This document shows positions 26,439-36,179 of a DNA stretch of 64,000 nucleotides, in pieces. The notes under the pieces were generated by a model that ran no database searches, was not told where the DNA came from, and saw only the letters and a list, made by a program, of their open reading frames with translations. A program made the translations under genes and the position numbers. The DNA comes from Candidatus Defluviibacillus avedoerensis (GTDB taxonomy: Bacteria; Pseudomonadota; Gammaproteobacteria; Burkholderiales; Burkholderiaceae_C): assembly GCA_016703665.1 (NCBI GenBank), contig JADJBS010000020.1, positions 1,365,988-1,429,987 of the forward strand. Reading direction: 5' to 3'. Positions within the stretch are counted from its first letter, which is position 1, and every line of letters begins with the position of its first letter.

Positions 26439-28138
26439 GGTGACCCTGCTACGCCGTTGTGGGTGTGGGCGCGTCGCTCGGCCTCTTGCAATTCGCGCCA
26501 CATGATTTTTCCGGTAGCCGACTTGGGCAGTTTGTCGACGATCTCCACCACGCGCGGAGCCTTGTACACCGCCATGCGTTGACGGCTCCAGTCGATGATG
26601 TCTTGCGGACTGACCGCGCCGACTGATGCCGGTTTCAGCACCACCAGCGCCTTGACCTGCTCGCCTTTTTGCGCATCTTCCAGCCCGATGATGCAGGCCT
26701 CATGGATAGCAGGGTGCTCGTACAGTGCGCTCTCTACCTCAGCGGGCCACACCTTATAGCCCGACACGGCAATCATGCGTTTGAGCCGGTCGCGCAGAAA
26801 GAAGTAGCCGTCTTCGTCCACGCTGGCCAAGTCGCCAGTGCGGAAGAAACGCTTGCCGTCGCGTTCAAAAAATGCATCACGGTTAGCAGCTTCATTGCGC
26901 CAATAGCCACGCATCACCTGCTCGCCGCCGGTGACCAGTTCACCCACCTCACCCTGTGGCAACTCGGCCATCGTCACCGGGTCGACGATGCGCGATTCCA
27001 CACTTTGCGTGGGTATGCCCAGACACTGGCGCTTGCCACGCGTCAACGGGTTGGCGTGCAGAAAGGCCGCTGTTTCGGTCAGGCCATAGGCCTCGTTGTA
27101 GTACAGACCAAAGCGTTCAGCCAGCATGGTGGCCACGGCTTCGGGCATGGCCGCACCGCCGCCTGACAGCAGGCTCAGCGAAGAGAGGTCATGCTGCAGC
27201 GCCTGCGGCTGCGCAAAAAAATCAATCACCATGGCCGGCGGCGCGGTCCACACACTGACCCGGTGGCGCTCGATCAGCTGAATGGCTACCGCCGGGTTCC
27301 AGCGCGGCATCATCACGATGGTGGCGCCCAGCGTCAGCGGCATGTTCATTCCGTTTTGCATCCCCAGCATGTGAAAGAGCGGCGCCACACACAGGAACAC
27401 TGATTCGGCATGCAGGCTGCGCCATTGCTGCGAACCGATGTTGGACGCCAGCACTGTGCGGTGTGTATGCATGCAGCCCTTGGGGTGGCCGGTGGTGCCC
27501 GAGGTGTAGGGCAGCACACATAAATCATCGGGACTCACGGCCACCGGTTGAAACGTCAGAGGGGCATCCAGAGCTTGCTGAAATGCCTGGCATGCCGGGT
27601 GCGTCAAGGGCAGGCGCGACGCCGTCACCACGTCAGGCAAAACGTCCGCTGCTGCATCCCGGCCTGCGGGCAAGGCGTCGCTGTAGGCATGTACCAGCAA
27701 TGCCTGGAGGCCTGGCGTCCCGTCCTGGGCCGTGCAGGCCAGGGCTGTGTCCAGCAGTTCCTGCGCCACGATGGCCACGCTTGCGCCACTGTCTTCTATG
27801 AAGTAGCGTAGCTCGGGCGCCGTGCTCATCGGGTTCACCGGCACGGCTGCTGCGCCCACCTGCAGGATGGCCAAGAACGCGACCACAAACTGCGGGCAGT
27901 TCTGGCTGATCAGCAGCACCCGGTCGCCGTGTTGAACGCCTAAGCGTTGCTGCAAATAAGCAGACACAGCATCTACTTGCTGTTGCAGTTGCGTGTAGGA
28001 AAGACTGGCCCCGCCATAGATGATGGCAGCTTTGTCAGGGTAACGCTGCGCTGCCACTTCCACAAAGTGACCCAGCGGTACCTGGGGCACCCGCAAGGCG
28101 TGCGGCACGCCCGAGGGCCAGAAACGGTGGTGCATCAC
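26435..28138 (-). CDS. AMP-binding acyl-CoA ligase
   Basis: This 567-residue adenylate-forming enzyme shows LPYTSGTTGHPKGCMHTH, the A5 motif YYNEAYGLTETAAF, FFRTGDLASVDEDGYFFLRD, AVSGYKVWPAEVE and the C-terminal KSATGKIMWREL. It activates a carboxylic acid with ATP and CoA in the cytosol. Substrate is not predictable, although a medium- or long-chain or cyclic acid fits the beta-oxidation neighbours. It overlaps the dehydrogenase gene and the SDR gene by 4 bp each, so the three are tightly coupled. Confidence 0.92.
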   Translation of the reverse strand: MMHHRFWPSGVPHALRVPQVPLGHFVEVAAQRYPDKAAIIYGGASLSYTQLQQQVDAVSAYLQQRLGVQHGDRVLLISQNCPQFVVAFLAILQVGAAAVPVNPMSTAPELRYFIEDSGASVAIVAQELLDTALACTAQDGTPGLQALLVHAYSDALPAGRDAAADVLPDVVTASRLPLTHPACQAFQQALDAPLTFQPVAVSPDDLCVLPYTSGTTGHPKGCMHTHRTVLASNIGSQQWRSLHAESVFLCVAPLFHMLGMQNGMNMPLTLGATIVMMPRWNPAVAIQLIERHRVSVWTAPPAMVIDFFAQPQALQHDLSSLSLLSGGGAAMPEAVATMLAERFGLYYNEAYGLTETAAFLHANPLTRGKRQCLGIPTQSVESRIVDPVTMAELPQGEVGELVTGGEQVMRGYWRNEAANRDAFFERDGKRFFRTGDLASVDEDGYFFLRDRLKRMIAVSGYKVWPAEVESALYEHPAIHEACIIGLEDAQKGEQVKALVVLKPASVGAVSPQDIIDWSRQRMAVYKAPRVVEIVDKLPKSATGKIMWRELQEAERRAHTHNGVAGSP

Positions 28139-29289
28139 AGGTTACGCGAGATGAGTTCTTTCATCACCTCGCTGGTGCCACCATAGATGCGGTTGACACG
28201 CGCATCCACGTAGGCGCGGCAGATCGGGTATTCCATCATGTAGCCGTAACCCCCGTACAACTGCAGCATTTCATCCAGGCACTTGCCCAGTTCCTCTGTG
28301 CAATAGAGCTTGGCAATTGCCGCCTCGTCCACCGTCAGCTTGCGGCGCATGTGTTCTGCCAGATACTGGTCCACCATCATGCGTACCGCGGTGGCGCGTG
28401 CCTTGATTTCGGCCAGCTTGAAACGCGTGTTCTGAAAATCAAACAGCGGTTTGCCAAACACCATACGCTCCTTGGTGTAGCGAATGGTCTCTTCCAGCAT
28501 GGCCTCCAGCTTGGTGGCCGCGCCCACGGCGATGATGAAGCGCTCTTGCGCCAGCTCGGTCATCAAATAACCAAAGCCTTTGCCTTCTTCGCCCAGCAGG
28601 TTTGATACAGGCACACGCACGTTCTCAAAGAACAGCTCAGCCGTGTCGGCAGCTTCTTGGCACATTTTTTCGAGCTTGCGGCCCTTGCGAAAACCCGCGC
28701 GGTCTGCCTCGACCAAAATCAGCGATGTGCCTTTGGCACCCAGCTCGGGCTGGGTCTTGGCGACCAGCACCACCAGATCGCAATTGAGTCCGTTGGAGAT
28801 GAAAGTTTTGGACCCGTTGATCACGTACTCATCGCCTTCGCGGATCGCGGTGGTGCGGATGGCCTTGAGGTCACTGCCCGCGCCGGGTTCGCTCATGGCA
28901 ATGGCCAGGATGGTTTCGCCGCTCGCGCACTTGGGCAACCATTGCCGCTTTTGCGCCTCGGTGCCCAGGCGGTTGATATAGGGGGCAATGATGTCGCTAT
29001 GCAAATAGAAGCCCGGCCCACTGATGCCCGAGCGTGCAATCTCTTCAATCAACACCGCACAGTGGCCAAAATCGCCACCGGCGCCGCCCCATTCTTCGGG
29101 AAGCGAGGTACACAACATGCCTTCGCGCCCCGCTTTGAGCCAGGTCTCACGGTCTACACGGCCTGCTTTGTCCCATTGGGATTGCAGTGGCGCACATTCG
29201 CGCGCGATGAACTTGCGCACCATGTCGCGGTAGGCTTCGTGGTCCTCGCGGTAAACGGTGCGAGGGAAAGAAAGCACTGATTCGCTCAT
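28135..29289 (-). CDS. Acyl-CoA dehydrogenase
   Basis: This 384-residue dehydrogenase has CTSLPEEWGGAGGDFGHCAV, MSEPGAGSDLKAIRTTA, YVINGSKTFISNGLNCDLVV and the C-terminal LYGGYGYMMEYPICRAYVD followed by RIYGGTSEVMKELISRNL. These are the marks of the isovaleryl/medium-chain type with a glutamate-bearing active site. It oxidises an acyl-CoA and feeds electrons to ETF. It overlaps the genes on each side by 4 bp (ligase downstream, frameshifted SDR upstream). Confidence 0.92.
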   Translation of the reverse strand: MSESVLSFPRTVYREDHEAYRDMVRKFIARECAPLQSQWDKAGRVDRETWLKAGREGMLCTSLPEEWGGAGGDFGHCAVLIEEIARSGISGPGFYLHSDIIAPYINRLGTEAQKRQWLPKCASGETILAIAMSEPGAGSDLKAIRTTAIREGDEYVINGSKTFISNGLNCDLVVLVAKTQPELGAKGTSLILVEADRAGFRKGRKLEKMCQEAADTAELFFENVRVPVSNLLGEEGKGFGYLMTELAQERFIIAVGAATKLEAMLEETIRYTKERMVFGKPLFDFQNTRFKLAEIKARATAVRMMVDQYLAEHMRRKLTVDEAAIAKLYCTEELGKCLDEMLQLYGGYGYMMEYPICRAYVDARVNRIYGGTSEVMKELISRNL

Positions 29290-30112
29290 GGCCGCCCTCC
29301 ACCGCAGACCAGGACCTGGCCGCTGACGTAATTGGATTCGGGGATGCAGAACAGGTAGACCGCACCAGCCGCTTCTTCGGGCGTGCCCCCACGCCCCAGC
29401 GGAATCAGCGATTCGGCGTTTTTGAGGATTTGCGGGTTCACGCCCACCTTGATCTGCTGGCCAGCAATGTCGATGGTGGCGTCGGACTGTGCCGAGGCTT
29501 CGGTCAGGCGGGTTTGATCAGGCCAAAAGCCACGCTGTTCACGTTGACCTTGTAACGCCCCCATTCCTTGGCCATGGCCTTGGTCAGGCCGTTGATGCCA
29601 GCCTTGGCCGCTGCGTAGTTGGCTTGACCTGCATTGCCGTACACGCCGGACGTGGACGAAATGTTGACCACCTTGCGGTGCACCACACGGTCTTCATCGG
29701 CCTCGCGGCGAGAGGCTTCACGGATAAAGGCTGACGCTGCACGCAGGATGCGAAACGGCGCGGTCAGGTGCACGGCCAGCATGGCCTCCCACTGCTCGTC
29801 GCTCATCTTTTGCACCACGTTGTCCCAGGTGTAGCCCGCGTTGTTGACGATGATGTCCAGTCCGCCGTAAGTGTCCAGCGCGGTCTTGACAAAGCGGTCG
29901 GCAAACCCGGCCTCGGTCACGCTGCCAATGCAGGCCACGGCCTGGCCACCCGCAGCGATGATCTCGGCCACGGTTTGCTGCGCCGGGTCGGCGTCCAGGT
30001 CGTTGATGACAACGCGCGCGCCTTCGCTGGCGAGTTTGAGGGCGATCTCACGCCCAATCCCTCGGCCTGAGCCGGAGACCAGGGCCACTTTGTCTTGCAG
30101 TTTTTTGCTCAT
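29286..30112 (-). pseudogene. SDR family oxidoreductase interrupted by one frameshift
   Basis: Translation from ATG 30112 gives a good SDR: LVSGSGRGIGREIALKLASE, NNAGYTWDNVV, VNISSTSGVYG and YAAAKAGINGLTK. It then meets a stop just after SVAFGLIKPA. Restoring one base in the A run (plus-strand TTT at 29513-29515) gives the normal continuation FGLIKTRLTEAS and a C-terminus ending VSGQVLVCGGGRP at 29286. The total length of 827 nt plus one makes 275 residues, the right size. The reaction would be an NAD(P)-dependent 3-hydroxyacyl-CoA or similar oxidation. Whether the shift is biological or a sequencing slip is open. Confidence 0.85.
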
Positions 30113-30162
30113 GATGATGTGTGTCTTTCGAAGGAATCTTGACCTGGTGGGGTTTGCCGGCC

Positions 30163-30597
30163 TCAGGCGAGCGCCACCACAGCCTCGCCCGCCAGCTTGA
30201 CCTGACCGTCCTGGTTGGTGGTGTGGATGTCCAGGCGTACACAGCGCTCGCCGTTGCGCTCCAGCTTCTCGGTGACCTTGCCTGCACAGGTGATGCGCTC
30301 CCCCACCTGGGTGATGGCCGCAAAGCGCACGCTGTAGTCGCGCAGCGCGGTCTGCGGTACCCAGTTGGTCAGCAGGCGGCCCAACCACGCCATGGACAGC
30401 ATGCCGTGCGCAAACACATCGGGCATGCCCGCCGATTTGGCAAAGTCAATGTCCACATGAATAGGGTTGTGGTCACCCGATGCACCGCAGTAAAGTGCCA
30501 GCCCCAGGCGGGACACGGGTGGCAGATCAAACGCGGGCAAGGCATCGCCCACGTTCACAGCGTCAAAAGCCAGCAAGGTTTTGTTTTGGTGTGTCAT
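30163..30597 (-). CDS. MaoC-type (R)-specific enoyl-CoA hydratase
   Basis: This 144-residue hot-dog protein carries the hydratase-2 motif in YCGASGDHNPIHVDIDFAK, with the catalytic Asp and His in the D-x-N-P-x-H arrangement, and AHGMLSMAWLG. Members hydrate 2-enoyl-CoA to (R)-3-hydroxyacyl-CoA. It is 10 bp from the partner gene encoding a FAS1-like hot-dog domain, and the two probably form a heterodimer, as in actinobacterial MaoC pairs. Confidence 0.88.
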   Translation of the reverse strand: MTHQNKTLLAFDAVNVGDALPAFDLPPVSRLGLALYCGASGDHNPIHVDIDFAKSAGMPDVFAHGMLSMAWLGRLLTNWVPQTALRDYSVRFAAITQVGERITCAGKVTEKLERNGERCVRLDIHTTNQDGQVKLAGEAVVALA

Positions 30598-30607
30598 GTC
30601 TGTCCCC

Positions 30608-31051
30608 TCAGCCGTGGCGCAGCACGGTCACGGCGCGCAGGTCGGCAATGTGCTGGCCGTTCTGGTTGGTGACGCGGGTCAACCGCACCACAAATTCCAG
30701 CAGGCCACCCTTTTTGTCGTAGATGTCTTCAATGCGCTGCTCAAACGTGAGCTTGTCGCCCGCGTAGGCCATACCGTGGTAACTGAAGCCCTGCTCGCCG
30801 TGCAGCAGCTTGCGGTAGTCCATGGCCAACAGGTTGCGGATGGCAGCCGGGTCGGGCGACTCCATCTCCAGGCAGAACAAAAACGTGGGCGGCACGGGCA
30901 GGCCGGGGTGGCCTGCGGCGCGTGCTGCGGCCTCGTCGGTGTAGACCGGGTCGGTCTGGCCCGTGGCCTTGGCAAAGAAACGCAGGCGGCCTTTTTCCAC
31001 ATCCACCGAGAAGGCGGGCATGCGGTGGCCAATGTATTGGCGGTCGATCAT
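30608..31051 (-). CDS. FAS1-like dehydratase / MaoC N-terminal-type hot-dog protein
   Basis: This 147-residue protein resembles the N-terminal MaoC-like dehydratase domain: a start MIDRQYIGHRMPAFSVDVEK, then FAKATGQTDPVYTDEAAARA, PPTFLFCLEM and LLHGEQGFSYHGMAYAGD. It lacks a complete D-x5-H dyad and is thought in such pairs to bind the acyl chain while the MaoC partner supplies the catalytic residues. The partner at 30163 fits that picture. Confidence 0.85.
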   Translation of the reverse strand: MIDRQYIGHRMPAFSVDVEKGRLRFFAKATGQTDPVYTDEAAARAAGHPGLPVPPTFLFCLEMESPDPAAIRNLLAMDYRKLLHGEQGFSYHGMAYAGDKLTFEQRIEDIYDKKGGLLEFVVRLTRVTNQNGQHIADLRAVTVLRHG

Positions 31052-31060
31052 GGTGCGCCC

Positions 31061-32254
31061 TTACATCTTCTGGTAAAGCGTGACGACACAGGCGCCGCCC
31101 AAGCCCAGGTTGTGTTGCAACGCCAGACGTGCACCCTCCACCTGGCGTTGGTCGGCCTGGCCACGCAGCTGCCACACCAGCTCGGCACATTGCGCCAGAC
31201 CCGTGGCACCCAGCGGATGGCCCTTGGACAGCAGCCCGCCCGAGGGGTTGGTAACGATGCGGCCGCCATAGGTGTTGTCGCCATCCACAATGAACTTCTC
31301 GGCCGTGCCCTCAGGCGTGAGGCCCAAGGCCTCGTAGGTGAGCAACTCGTTGGCCGTGAAGCAGTCGTGCAGCTCCACCACGTCCAGATCGTCCGGGCCA
31401 ATACCAGCGGCCTCATACACCTGCTTGGCGGCAGCAGCGGCCATGTCGTACCCCACCACGCGGCGCATGTCATCGCTCTCGAAAGTGCTGGGGGTGTCGG
31501 TAGTCATGGCCTGTGCGGCGATGACCACCTCTTTGTTCAGGCCATGCTTGTCGGCAAAAGCGGCCGAGCAAACGATGGCCGCCGCTGCGCCGCACGTAGG
31601 CGGACAGCACTGGAAGCGCGTGAGCGGATCAAACACCGTGGCAGATGCCATCACCTCGTCCAGCGTGAGGGTTTGACGGAACACGGCCAGCGGGTTGCGC
31701 GCCGCATGCTGGCGCGCCTTGACCGAGATGCGACCAAAGGTATCCGCCCGGGCACCGTATTGCTTCATGTAGTCGCGCCCCGCGCCACCGAAAAACTGGG
31801 CTGCACGCGGTACCCCTGGCTCAAAACCCTGGTGCGCTGCCATGGCATCGGCAAAGCGCGCAATGGGTGAAGGCCGGTCGTCATACGCACCCTTTAAGGC
31901 GCCCGGCTGCATCTGCTCAAAACCCAGCGCGATCGCACATTCGACCATGCCGCTTTCCACCGCCTGGCGGGCCAGAAACAAGGCGCTGGAGCCGGTGGAG
32001 CAATTGTTGTTCAGGTTGAACACCGGAATGCCCGTGAGTCCCACGCCGTAAATTGCCGCCTGCCCTGCGGTGGAATCGCCATAGACATAGCCCACATAGG
32101 CCTGCTGTACCTCTGCGTAATCCACCCCCGCGTCCTTCAAGGCCAGGGCCGCCGCCTTGGCACCCATGACGGTGTAGGGCTCGCTGGCGCCCGGCTTGGT
32201 GAACGGAATCATGCCCACGCCCACGACGTGAACGGCTCTTTGCATACGGCCCAT
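31061..32254 (-). CDS. Thiolase (SCP-x / acetyl-CoA acetyltransferase family)
   Basis: This 397-residue protein keeps the catalytic set: nucleophile C85 in NNNCSTGSSAL, the HDCF motif in VVELHDCFTANELL and GGLLSKGHPLGATG with the conserved His. It should cleave 3-ketoacyl-CoA thiolytically. The start at 32254 (MGRMQRA) has an AGGAG site 7 nt upstream; MQRAV at 32245 is an alternative. It is the first gene of the minus-strand run that continues through the hydratases, SDR, dehydrogenase and ligase. Confidence 0.9.
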   Translation of the reverse strand: MGRMQRAVHVVGVGMIPFTKPGASEPYTVMGAKAAALALKDAGVDYAEVQQAYVGYVYGDSTAGQAAIYGVGLTGIPVFNLNNNCSTGSSALFLARQAVESGMVECAIALGFEQMQPGALKGAYDDRPSPIARFADAMAAHQGFEPGVPRAAQFFGGAGRDYMKQYGARADTFGRISVKARQHAARNPLAVFRQTLTLDEVMASATVFDPLTRFQCCPPTCGAAAAIVCSAAFADKHGLNKEVVIAAQAMTTDTPSTFESDDMRRVVGYDMAAAAAKQVYEAAGIGPDDLDVVELHDCFTANELLTYEALGLTPEGTAEKFIVDGDNTYGGRIVTNPSGGLLSKGHPLGATGLAQCAELVWQLRGQADQRQVEGARLALQHNLGLGGACVVTLYQKM

Positions 32255-32432
32255 CTGCTTGTCTCCTGAAGTTGCGTTACCAGCGCATCAGTATGAGCGC
32301 AGTGCAAGTTCAAGCCAATGACCTAAGGCGCCAAAGTGATTGGCAAAAAAGATCAGGAAACACCTGTCCGTCGGTTTGCGCACAGACCGCCTGGGTGCGG
32401 GTTGGCATGCTGAAAGTTCTACAAGGAACCCC

Positions 32433-32924
32433 ATGAATGCATCAGACCTGCCGTTTTACACCTACACCTCCCACGCCGAGGTGGAGAAAGCCATCCAGTC
32501 GCTCAGCAAGGCGGGCTTTGACATGACCAAGCTGTCCGTGGTTGGCAAGGGCTATCACAGCGAGGAGCACCCCATCGGCTTCTATACGGCTGGCGACCGC
32601 ATGAAGACCTGGGGCGGGACCGGCGCCTTCTGGGGCGGCATCTGGGGCCTGCTGCTGGCGCCAGCTGTGTTCTTCATCCCAGGGCTGGGTGTTCTTGCGA
32701 TGGCGGGCCCCGTGGCTTCTGCCTTGCTGGGCGCTGCTGAAGGCGCGGTCGTTGTTGGTGGGCTATCGGTGCTGGGTGCAGCGCTGTCCAGCATCGGTGT
32801 ACCGAATGATGAAGTCATCAAGTTTGAAACCGCACTGAAGGTGGACAAGTATGTGTTGATGGTGCATGGCAGCCTGGAAGAAGCGGCCAAGGCCCGCACC
32901 GTGCTGACAGGCATCCGCCTCTGA
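32433..32924 (+). CDS. Small membrane protein, general-stress-like
   Basis: This 163-residue protein starts at ATG 32433 behind AAGGA. The N-terminal part, YTYTSHAEVEKAIQSLSKAG and KLSVVGKGYHSEEHP, is a ferredoxin-like or heat-shock-inducible-type domain. A glycine-rich double membrane span follows (GGTGAFWGGIWGLLLAPAV and AGPVASALLGAAEGAVVVGG), and the C-terminal part, FETALKVDKYVLMVHGS, resembles the start. Related proteins are annotated as general-stress or permease-like. The function is unknown. Divergent from the thiolase operon. Confidence 0.7.
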   Translation: MNASDLPFYTYTSHAEVEKAIQSLSKAGFDMTKLSVVGKGYHSEEHPIGFYTAGDRMKTWGGTGAFWGGIWGLLLAPAVFFIPGLGVLAMAGPVASALLGAAEGAVVVGGLSVLGAALSSIGVPNDEVIKFETALKVDKYVLMVHGSLEEAAKARTVLTGIRL

Positions 32925-33011
32925 CCCCTGAAAAGCTGTCATGCATAGCACTTTTGGTGCGCGATACAACCATCCCTTGCGCTAGACTGATCTGCACAAA
33001 AGGAGACATGC

Positions 33012-33980
33012 ATGGGTTTGATCTTGAAGCAGAAAATCACCGGCCCCGCAGCCTGGACAGGCCAAGACCTGGCAGGTGACACCAGCTGGATTCACCCTTT
33101 AACCGCCGACGCCATTGCGTCCATCGACGCAGCCCTGGCCGCCGTCAAAACCAAGGGCTTGAAGTTCCCCCACTTTGGCAAAGCCGACTTCCCGCTCGAT
33201 GCCCAGGCGCTGAAACTGCCGCAGCATGCCAACGAACTGGAGAATGGGCGCGGATTTATGCTGATGCGCGGCCTGCCGATAGAGCGCTACAGCGACGACG
33301 ACATCAACATCATCTATTACGGCATTGGCCTGCACCTGGGCGAGCCGGTGCGCCAGAACCCCAAGGGCGAACTGCTGGGCAGTGTGATGAACGTGGGCGA
33401 CACCAGCCTGAAGACCACGCGCGTGTACGAGACCAACCTGTACCTGCCCTACCACTCGGACCCGTCGGACGTGGTGGGCCTGCTGTGCGTGCGCAAGGCC
33501 AAATCGGGAGGCGTAAGCAGCTTGGTGAGCGTAGCCGCGGTATACAACGAAATTCTGGAACACCACCCCGAGTTCTTGGGCCTGTACTACCGCCCCATGT
33601 ACTTTGCCCACCTGTGCGAGCCCCTGCCCAGCCTGTCACCCATCTTCAGCCACCACCTGGGCAAACTGAGCTGCCGCTACCTGCGCCAGTACATTGAGCT
33701 GGGCCACGAGATCCGCGAACAGCCTTTGTCCAAAGTAGAGTTTGAAGCGCTGGACCTGTTCGACAGCATCATCCACAAAGCCAGCATCCGCGTGGACATG
33801 ATGCTGGAGCCCGGCGACATCCAGTTCGCTAACAACTATGCCGTGCTGCATTCGCGCACCGAGTTTGAAGACGATGCCAACCCGGCGCTGCACCGGAAGT
33901 TGCTGCGACTGTGGTTGAAGATGCCGAACGCGCGGACCCTGGCGCCGGAGTTTCCGGGGAGGAATGGGTTTCCGGGGTGA
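33012..33980 (+). CDS. TauD/TfdA-family Fe(II)/2-oxoglutarate dioxygenase
   Basis: This 322-residue protein has the facial triad start H148-x-D150 in LPYHSDPSDVVGLL and a distal histidine H280 in ANNYAVLHSRTEFEDD; PALHRKLLRLWL supplies the usual arginine. Members couple 2-oxoglutarate decarboxylation to hydroxylation of sulfonates, aryloxyacids or other carboxylates, and the substrate cannot be told. The longer pre-triad region with GFMLMRGLPIERY is typical of the TauD branch. The start has an AGGAGA site. Confidence 0.87.
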   Translation: MGLILKQKITGPAAWTGQDLAGDTSWIHPLTADAIASIDAALAAVKTKGLKFPHFGKADFPLDAQALKLPQHANELENGRGFMLMRGLPIERYSDDDINIIYYGIGLHLGEPVRQNPKGELLGSVMNVGDTSLKTTRVYETNLYLPYHSDPSDVVGLLCVRKAKSGGVSSLVSVAAVYNEILEHHPEFLGLYYRPMYFAHLCEPLPSLSPIFSHHLGKLSCRYLRQYIELGHEIREQPLSKVEFEALDLFDSIIHKASIRVDMMLEPGDIQFANNYAVLHSRTEFEDDANPALHRKLLRLWLKMPNARTLAPEFPGRNGFPG

Positions 33981-34087
33981 TCGAGAACTGGCTTCGTCGG
34001 TATCTACTCTTCACCCCGCAAATAGAAAAGGCTGTCGTACACGTACAACGCGCACACATAAGAATTCAGCTTGGATAAACTGCTTGA

Positions 34088-34807
34088 ATGAAATTCCCCG
34101 TTTCCAATGCTTCGGTTAGTCGAAATTCTTATCGCCATGGAGATGATTTCACGCTATGTCTTCGATTTGACTCACTTGAGACGCGAGGCAATCATTTAGA
34201 GTCTGTTACTAACGTAAGTGTTGATTTGTTTAGAACAGAAAGGCAGAGAAATCAATTTGCCTTTGGCTTTGGCGCTACACCGCAAATCGATGGCTCAGCT
34301 TTAACAATCACGCAAAAGTTGACGGCAGACCTCCCCGTGGGTCTCTACGTTGTATCAACAATTACTTTGTGTTGGAACGAACACCAGCACGAAAATGTTC
34401 TCGTTCGTTTCACTCCCGCGTTCTTTGCAATCGTTGCAAATGGGGAGGCCGATCTCGACAAGGACACACTTAATTTGGAAATTGAGCGTGTAACAGAAGA
34501 ACGACGTGCCTATGCTCAAAGGCAGATGTTTGTACCTAGTGCCTTAGGTGCACCGACGTTGCAGAAATTCCGCGTTCTGATCTTTGGAACAGGATGCATA
34601 CTTCACGCCCCTCAACAACTTGAAGGCTTTGCGATTGTTCCGCTTGGCCGAGGATTCTCGTACGGTCGTATGCTGGAAATCGTAAATCAAACACTGAAAC
34701 GAGGTGGTATTCGGCAACTCTCATTCGATGCCCAAATCGAAGTTCAATATGAACAGGCTACTCCAGCATTCATGATCGAATATTCGTGTCATCGGTCAGA
34801 ATCATAG
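34088..34807 (+). CDS. Orphan hypothetical protein in an AT-rich patch
   Basis: I do not recognise this 239-residue protein. It starts MKFPVSNASVSRNSYRHGDD; beta-rich blocks follow (ITQKLTADLPVGLYVVSTITL), then a charged helix (LDKDTLNLEIERVTEERRAY) and a C-terminal half with GTGCILHAPQQLEGFAIVPL. The N-terminal half resembles in outline the beta-sandwich carbohydrate-binding domains of Wzt-type proteins, but I cannot assign it. Base composition is visibly lower in GC than the flanks from about 34000 to 35080, which suggests horizontal transfer. Confidence 0.55.
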   Translation: MKFPVSNASVSRNSYRHGDDFTLCLRFDSLETRGNHLESVTNVSVDLFRTERQRNQFAFGFGATPQIDGSALTITQKLTADLPVGLYVVSTITLCWNEHQHENVLVRFTPAFFAIVANGEADLDKDTLNLEIERVTEERRAYAQRQMFVPSALGAPTLQKFRVLIFGTGCILHAPQQLEGFAIVPLGRGFSYGRMLEIVNQTLKRGGIRQLSFDAQIEVQYEQATPAFMIEYSCHRSES

Positions 34808-34897
34808 TGATACTCTGGACTACTGTCGAAAGCACGCAGACTTAATGTTTGACCTACTTGCACTCGATAGAGGCAAAAACCACGAGAGTTCTTCTGC

Positions 34898-35098
34898 ATG
34901 GCAATCAGCCAAGTCACAGGGGAATCCTGGCACCTATTCATCTTTCCCGGCTATCAGGGAAATTTGATCTCCGACTTTAATCCGGCAGCTACTGCAAATT
35001 TAATTGAGTCCGTCACGCCAAAGCTAGAGAAACACCCATTCCTTCGGTTATTAGTTCGATCTGAAGCCTCCTCGAATTCCTGGTCCACTCAGAAGTAG
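34898..35098 (+). pseudogene. Short unrecognised frame apparently cut by the IS3-type element
   Basis: An ATG at 34898 opens a 66-codon frame (MAISQVTGESWHLFIFPGYQ and on) of unknown family. Its last codons (WSTQK) lie inside the proposed left end of the insertion element, which starts at about 35081. The simplest reading is a gene truncated by the insertion, with the remainder lost or degraded. It is AT-rich like the orphan gene upstream. It could also be chance coding text. Confidence 0.35.
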
Positions 35099-35940
35099 AG
35101 GTTGGGGAATTTTGTCACACGGTACTCGACCGGCGGAACTGACCCCCAATGCTTCATGGGGCCGGTGATTGTTTGTAGCGATGCAGCCAGTCCGCCGTCA
35201 TCTCCCTGACCTCCTGCAAGGAATCGAAGACATAGCAGTCCAGCACCTCCGTGCGGTAGGTCCGGTTGAATCGTTCCACATAGGCATTCTGGGTCGGCTT
35301 TCCTGGCTGAATATGGTTCAAGGCAATCCCTTTGGATTTGGCCCAGTCGGCCAGTGCATGGGCAATGAACTCCGGCCCGTTGTCCATGCGAATGGACAAC
35401 GGAGCCCCGTACTTCGACCAACTCGTTCAAGGCCCGGATAACCCTGGCTGCTGGCAGGCTCGTATCAATCTCGATGCGCAGCGCCTCCGGTTGAATTCAT
35501 CAATGACGTTGAAGGTGCGGAACTTGCGCCCTGACCACAGCGCATCGGACATGAAGTCACAGCTCCAGCCCTGATTGGGCTGGTTGCCTGCAGTGGCTGG
35601 CGAATACGCGCAGGCAGGCGCTTCTTGCCCCGCCTGGGCAGGTTCAGGTTGAGCTGACAGTACACCCCGCTACAGCACGGTCTTGCCCCAGGGCTGGTTC
35701 TGATGACGGGCGCTGGCATACAGCAGGCCAAAGCCATGCCGTGGATTGGTGGCCATGTAGGTCTGCATGAACTGGAAGACCCCGGCGTCGTCAGGCTGTC
35801 TGTGGCAGTAGCGCAGTGTGGCGCGGGCGATGCCGCTGGCCACGCAGGCTTTGCGCTGGCTCATTCCATGGTCAGTCATGAGCGTTTGCACCACATCCGT
35901 CAAACGCGCCGGGGTCAGAGCTTTCGGTCGACAACGTCCT
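35089..35940 (-). pseudogene. IS3-type OrfB (DDE integrase), decayed
   Basis: Pieces of an IS3 OrfB are spread over several frames. They include SQRKACVASGIARATLRYCH, a linker with RRGKKRLPARIRQPL, and the rve core SIRMDNGPEFIAHALADWAK followed by HIQPGKPTQNAYVERFNRTY, which holds one catalytic Asp and Glu. The C-terminus PVEYRVTKFPNLYF ends at about 35089. Interruptions by multiple shifts mean no intact transposase is made. Confidence 0.75.
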
Positions 35941-36179
35941 TCAGGGCATGGTGCATGAGGCCAGGTCGGCATACATGCGCTTGAGCTTGGCGTTCTCGGA
36001 CTGCAGTTCACGCAGCTGCGACGGTGGGACACCGTCATGCCGCTGTACTGGGTTTTCCACTTGTAGTAAGTCGGCTCGCTGATGCCGTGCTTTCTGCACG
36101 TCTCGCCGACCTTGGCGCCCAATTCGACTTCTTTCAAGATGCCGACTATCTGGCTTTCGCTGAATTTTGATTTCTTCAC
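35941..36179 (-). pseudogene. IS3-type OrfA (helix-turn-helix), frameshifted
   Basis: From a GTG at 36179 the text VKKSKFSESQIVGILKEVEL, then GETCRKHGISEPTYYKWKTQ, is a typical IS3-family OrfA helix-turn-helix. After YSGM the frame is lost. The expected leucine-zipper segment (QLRELQSENAKLKRMYADLA) is readable only in another frame and meets a TGA at 35941-35943 after a further small deletion. Confidence 0.75.

Noticed and set aside
34844..34966. A 40-codon frame starting MFDLLALDRG in the AT-rich patch.
   Set aside because: Too short, with no ribosome site or family resemblance; likely chance in a decayed region.
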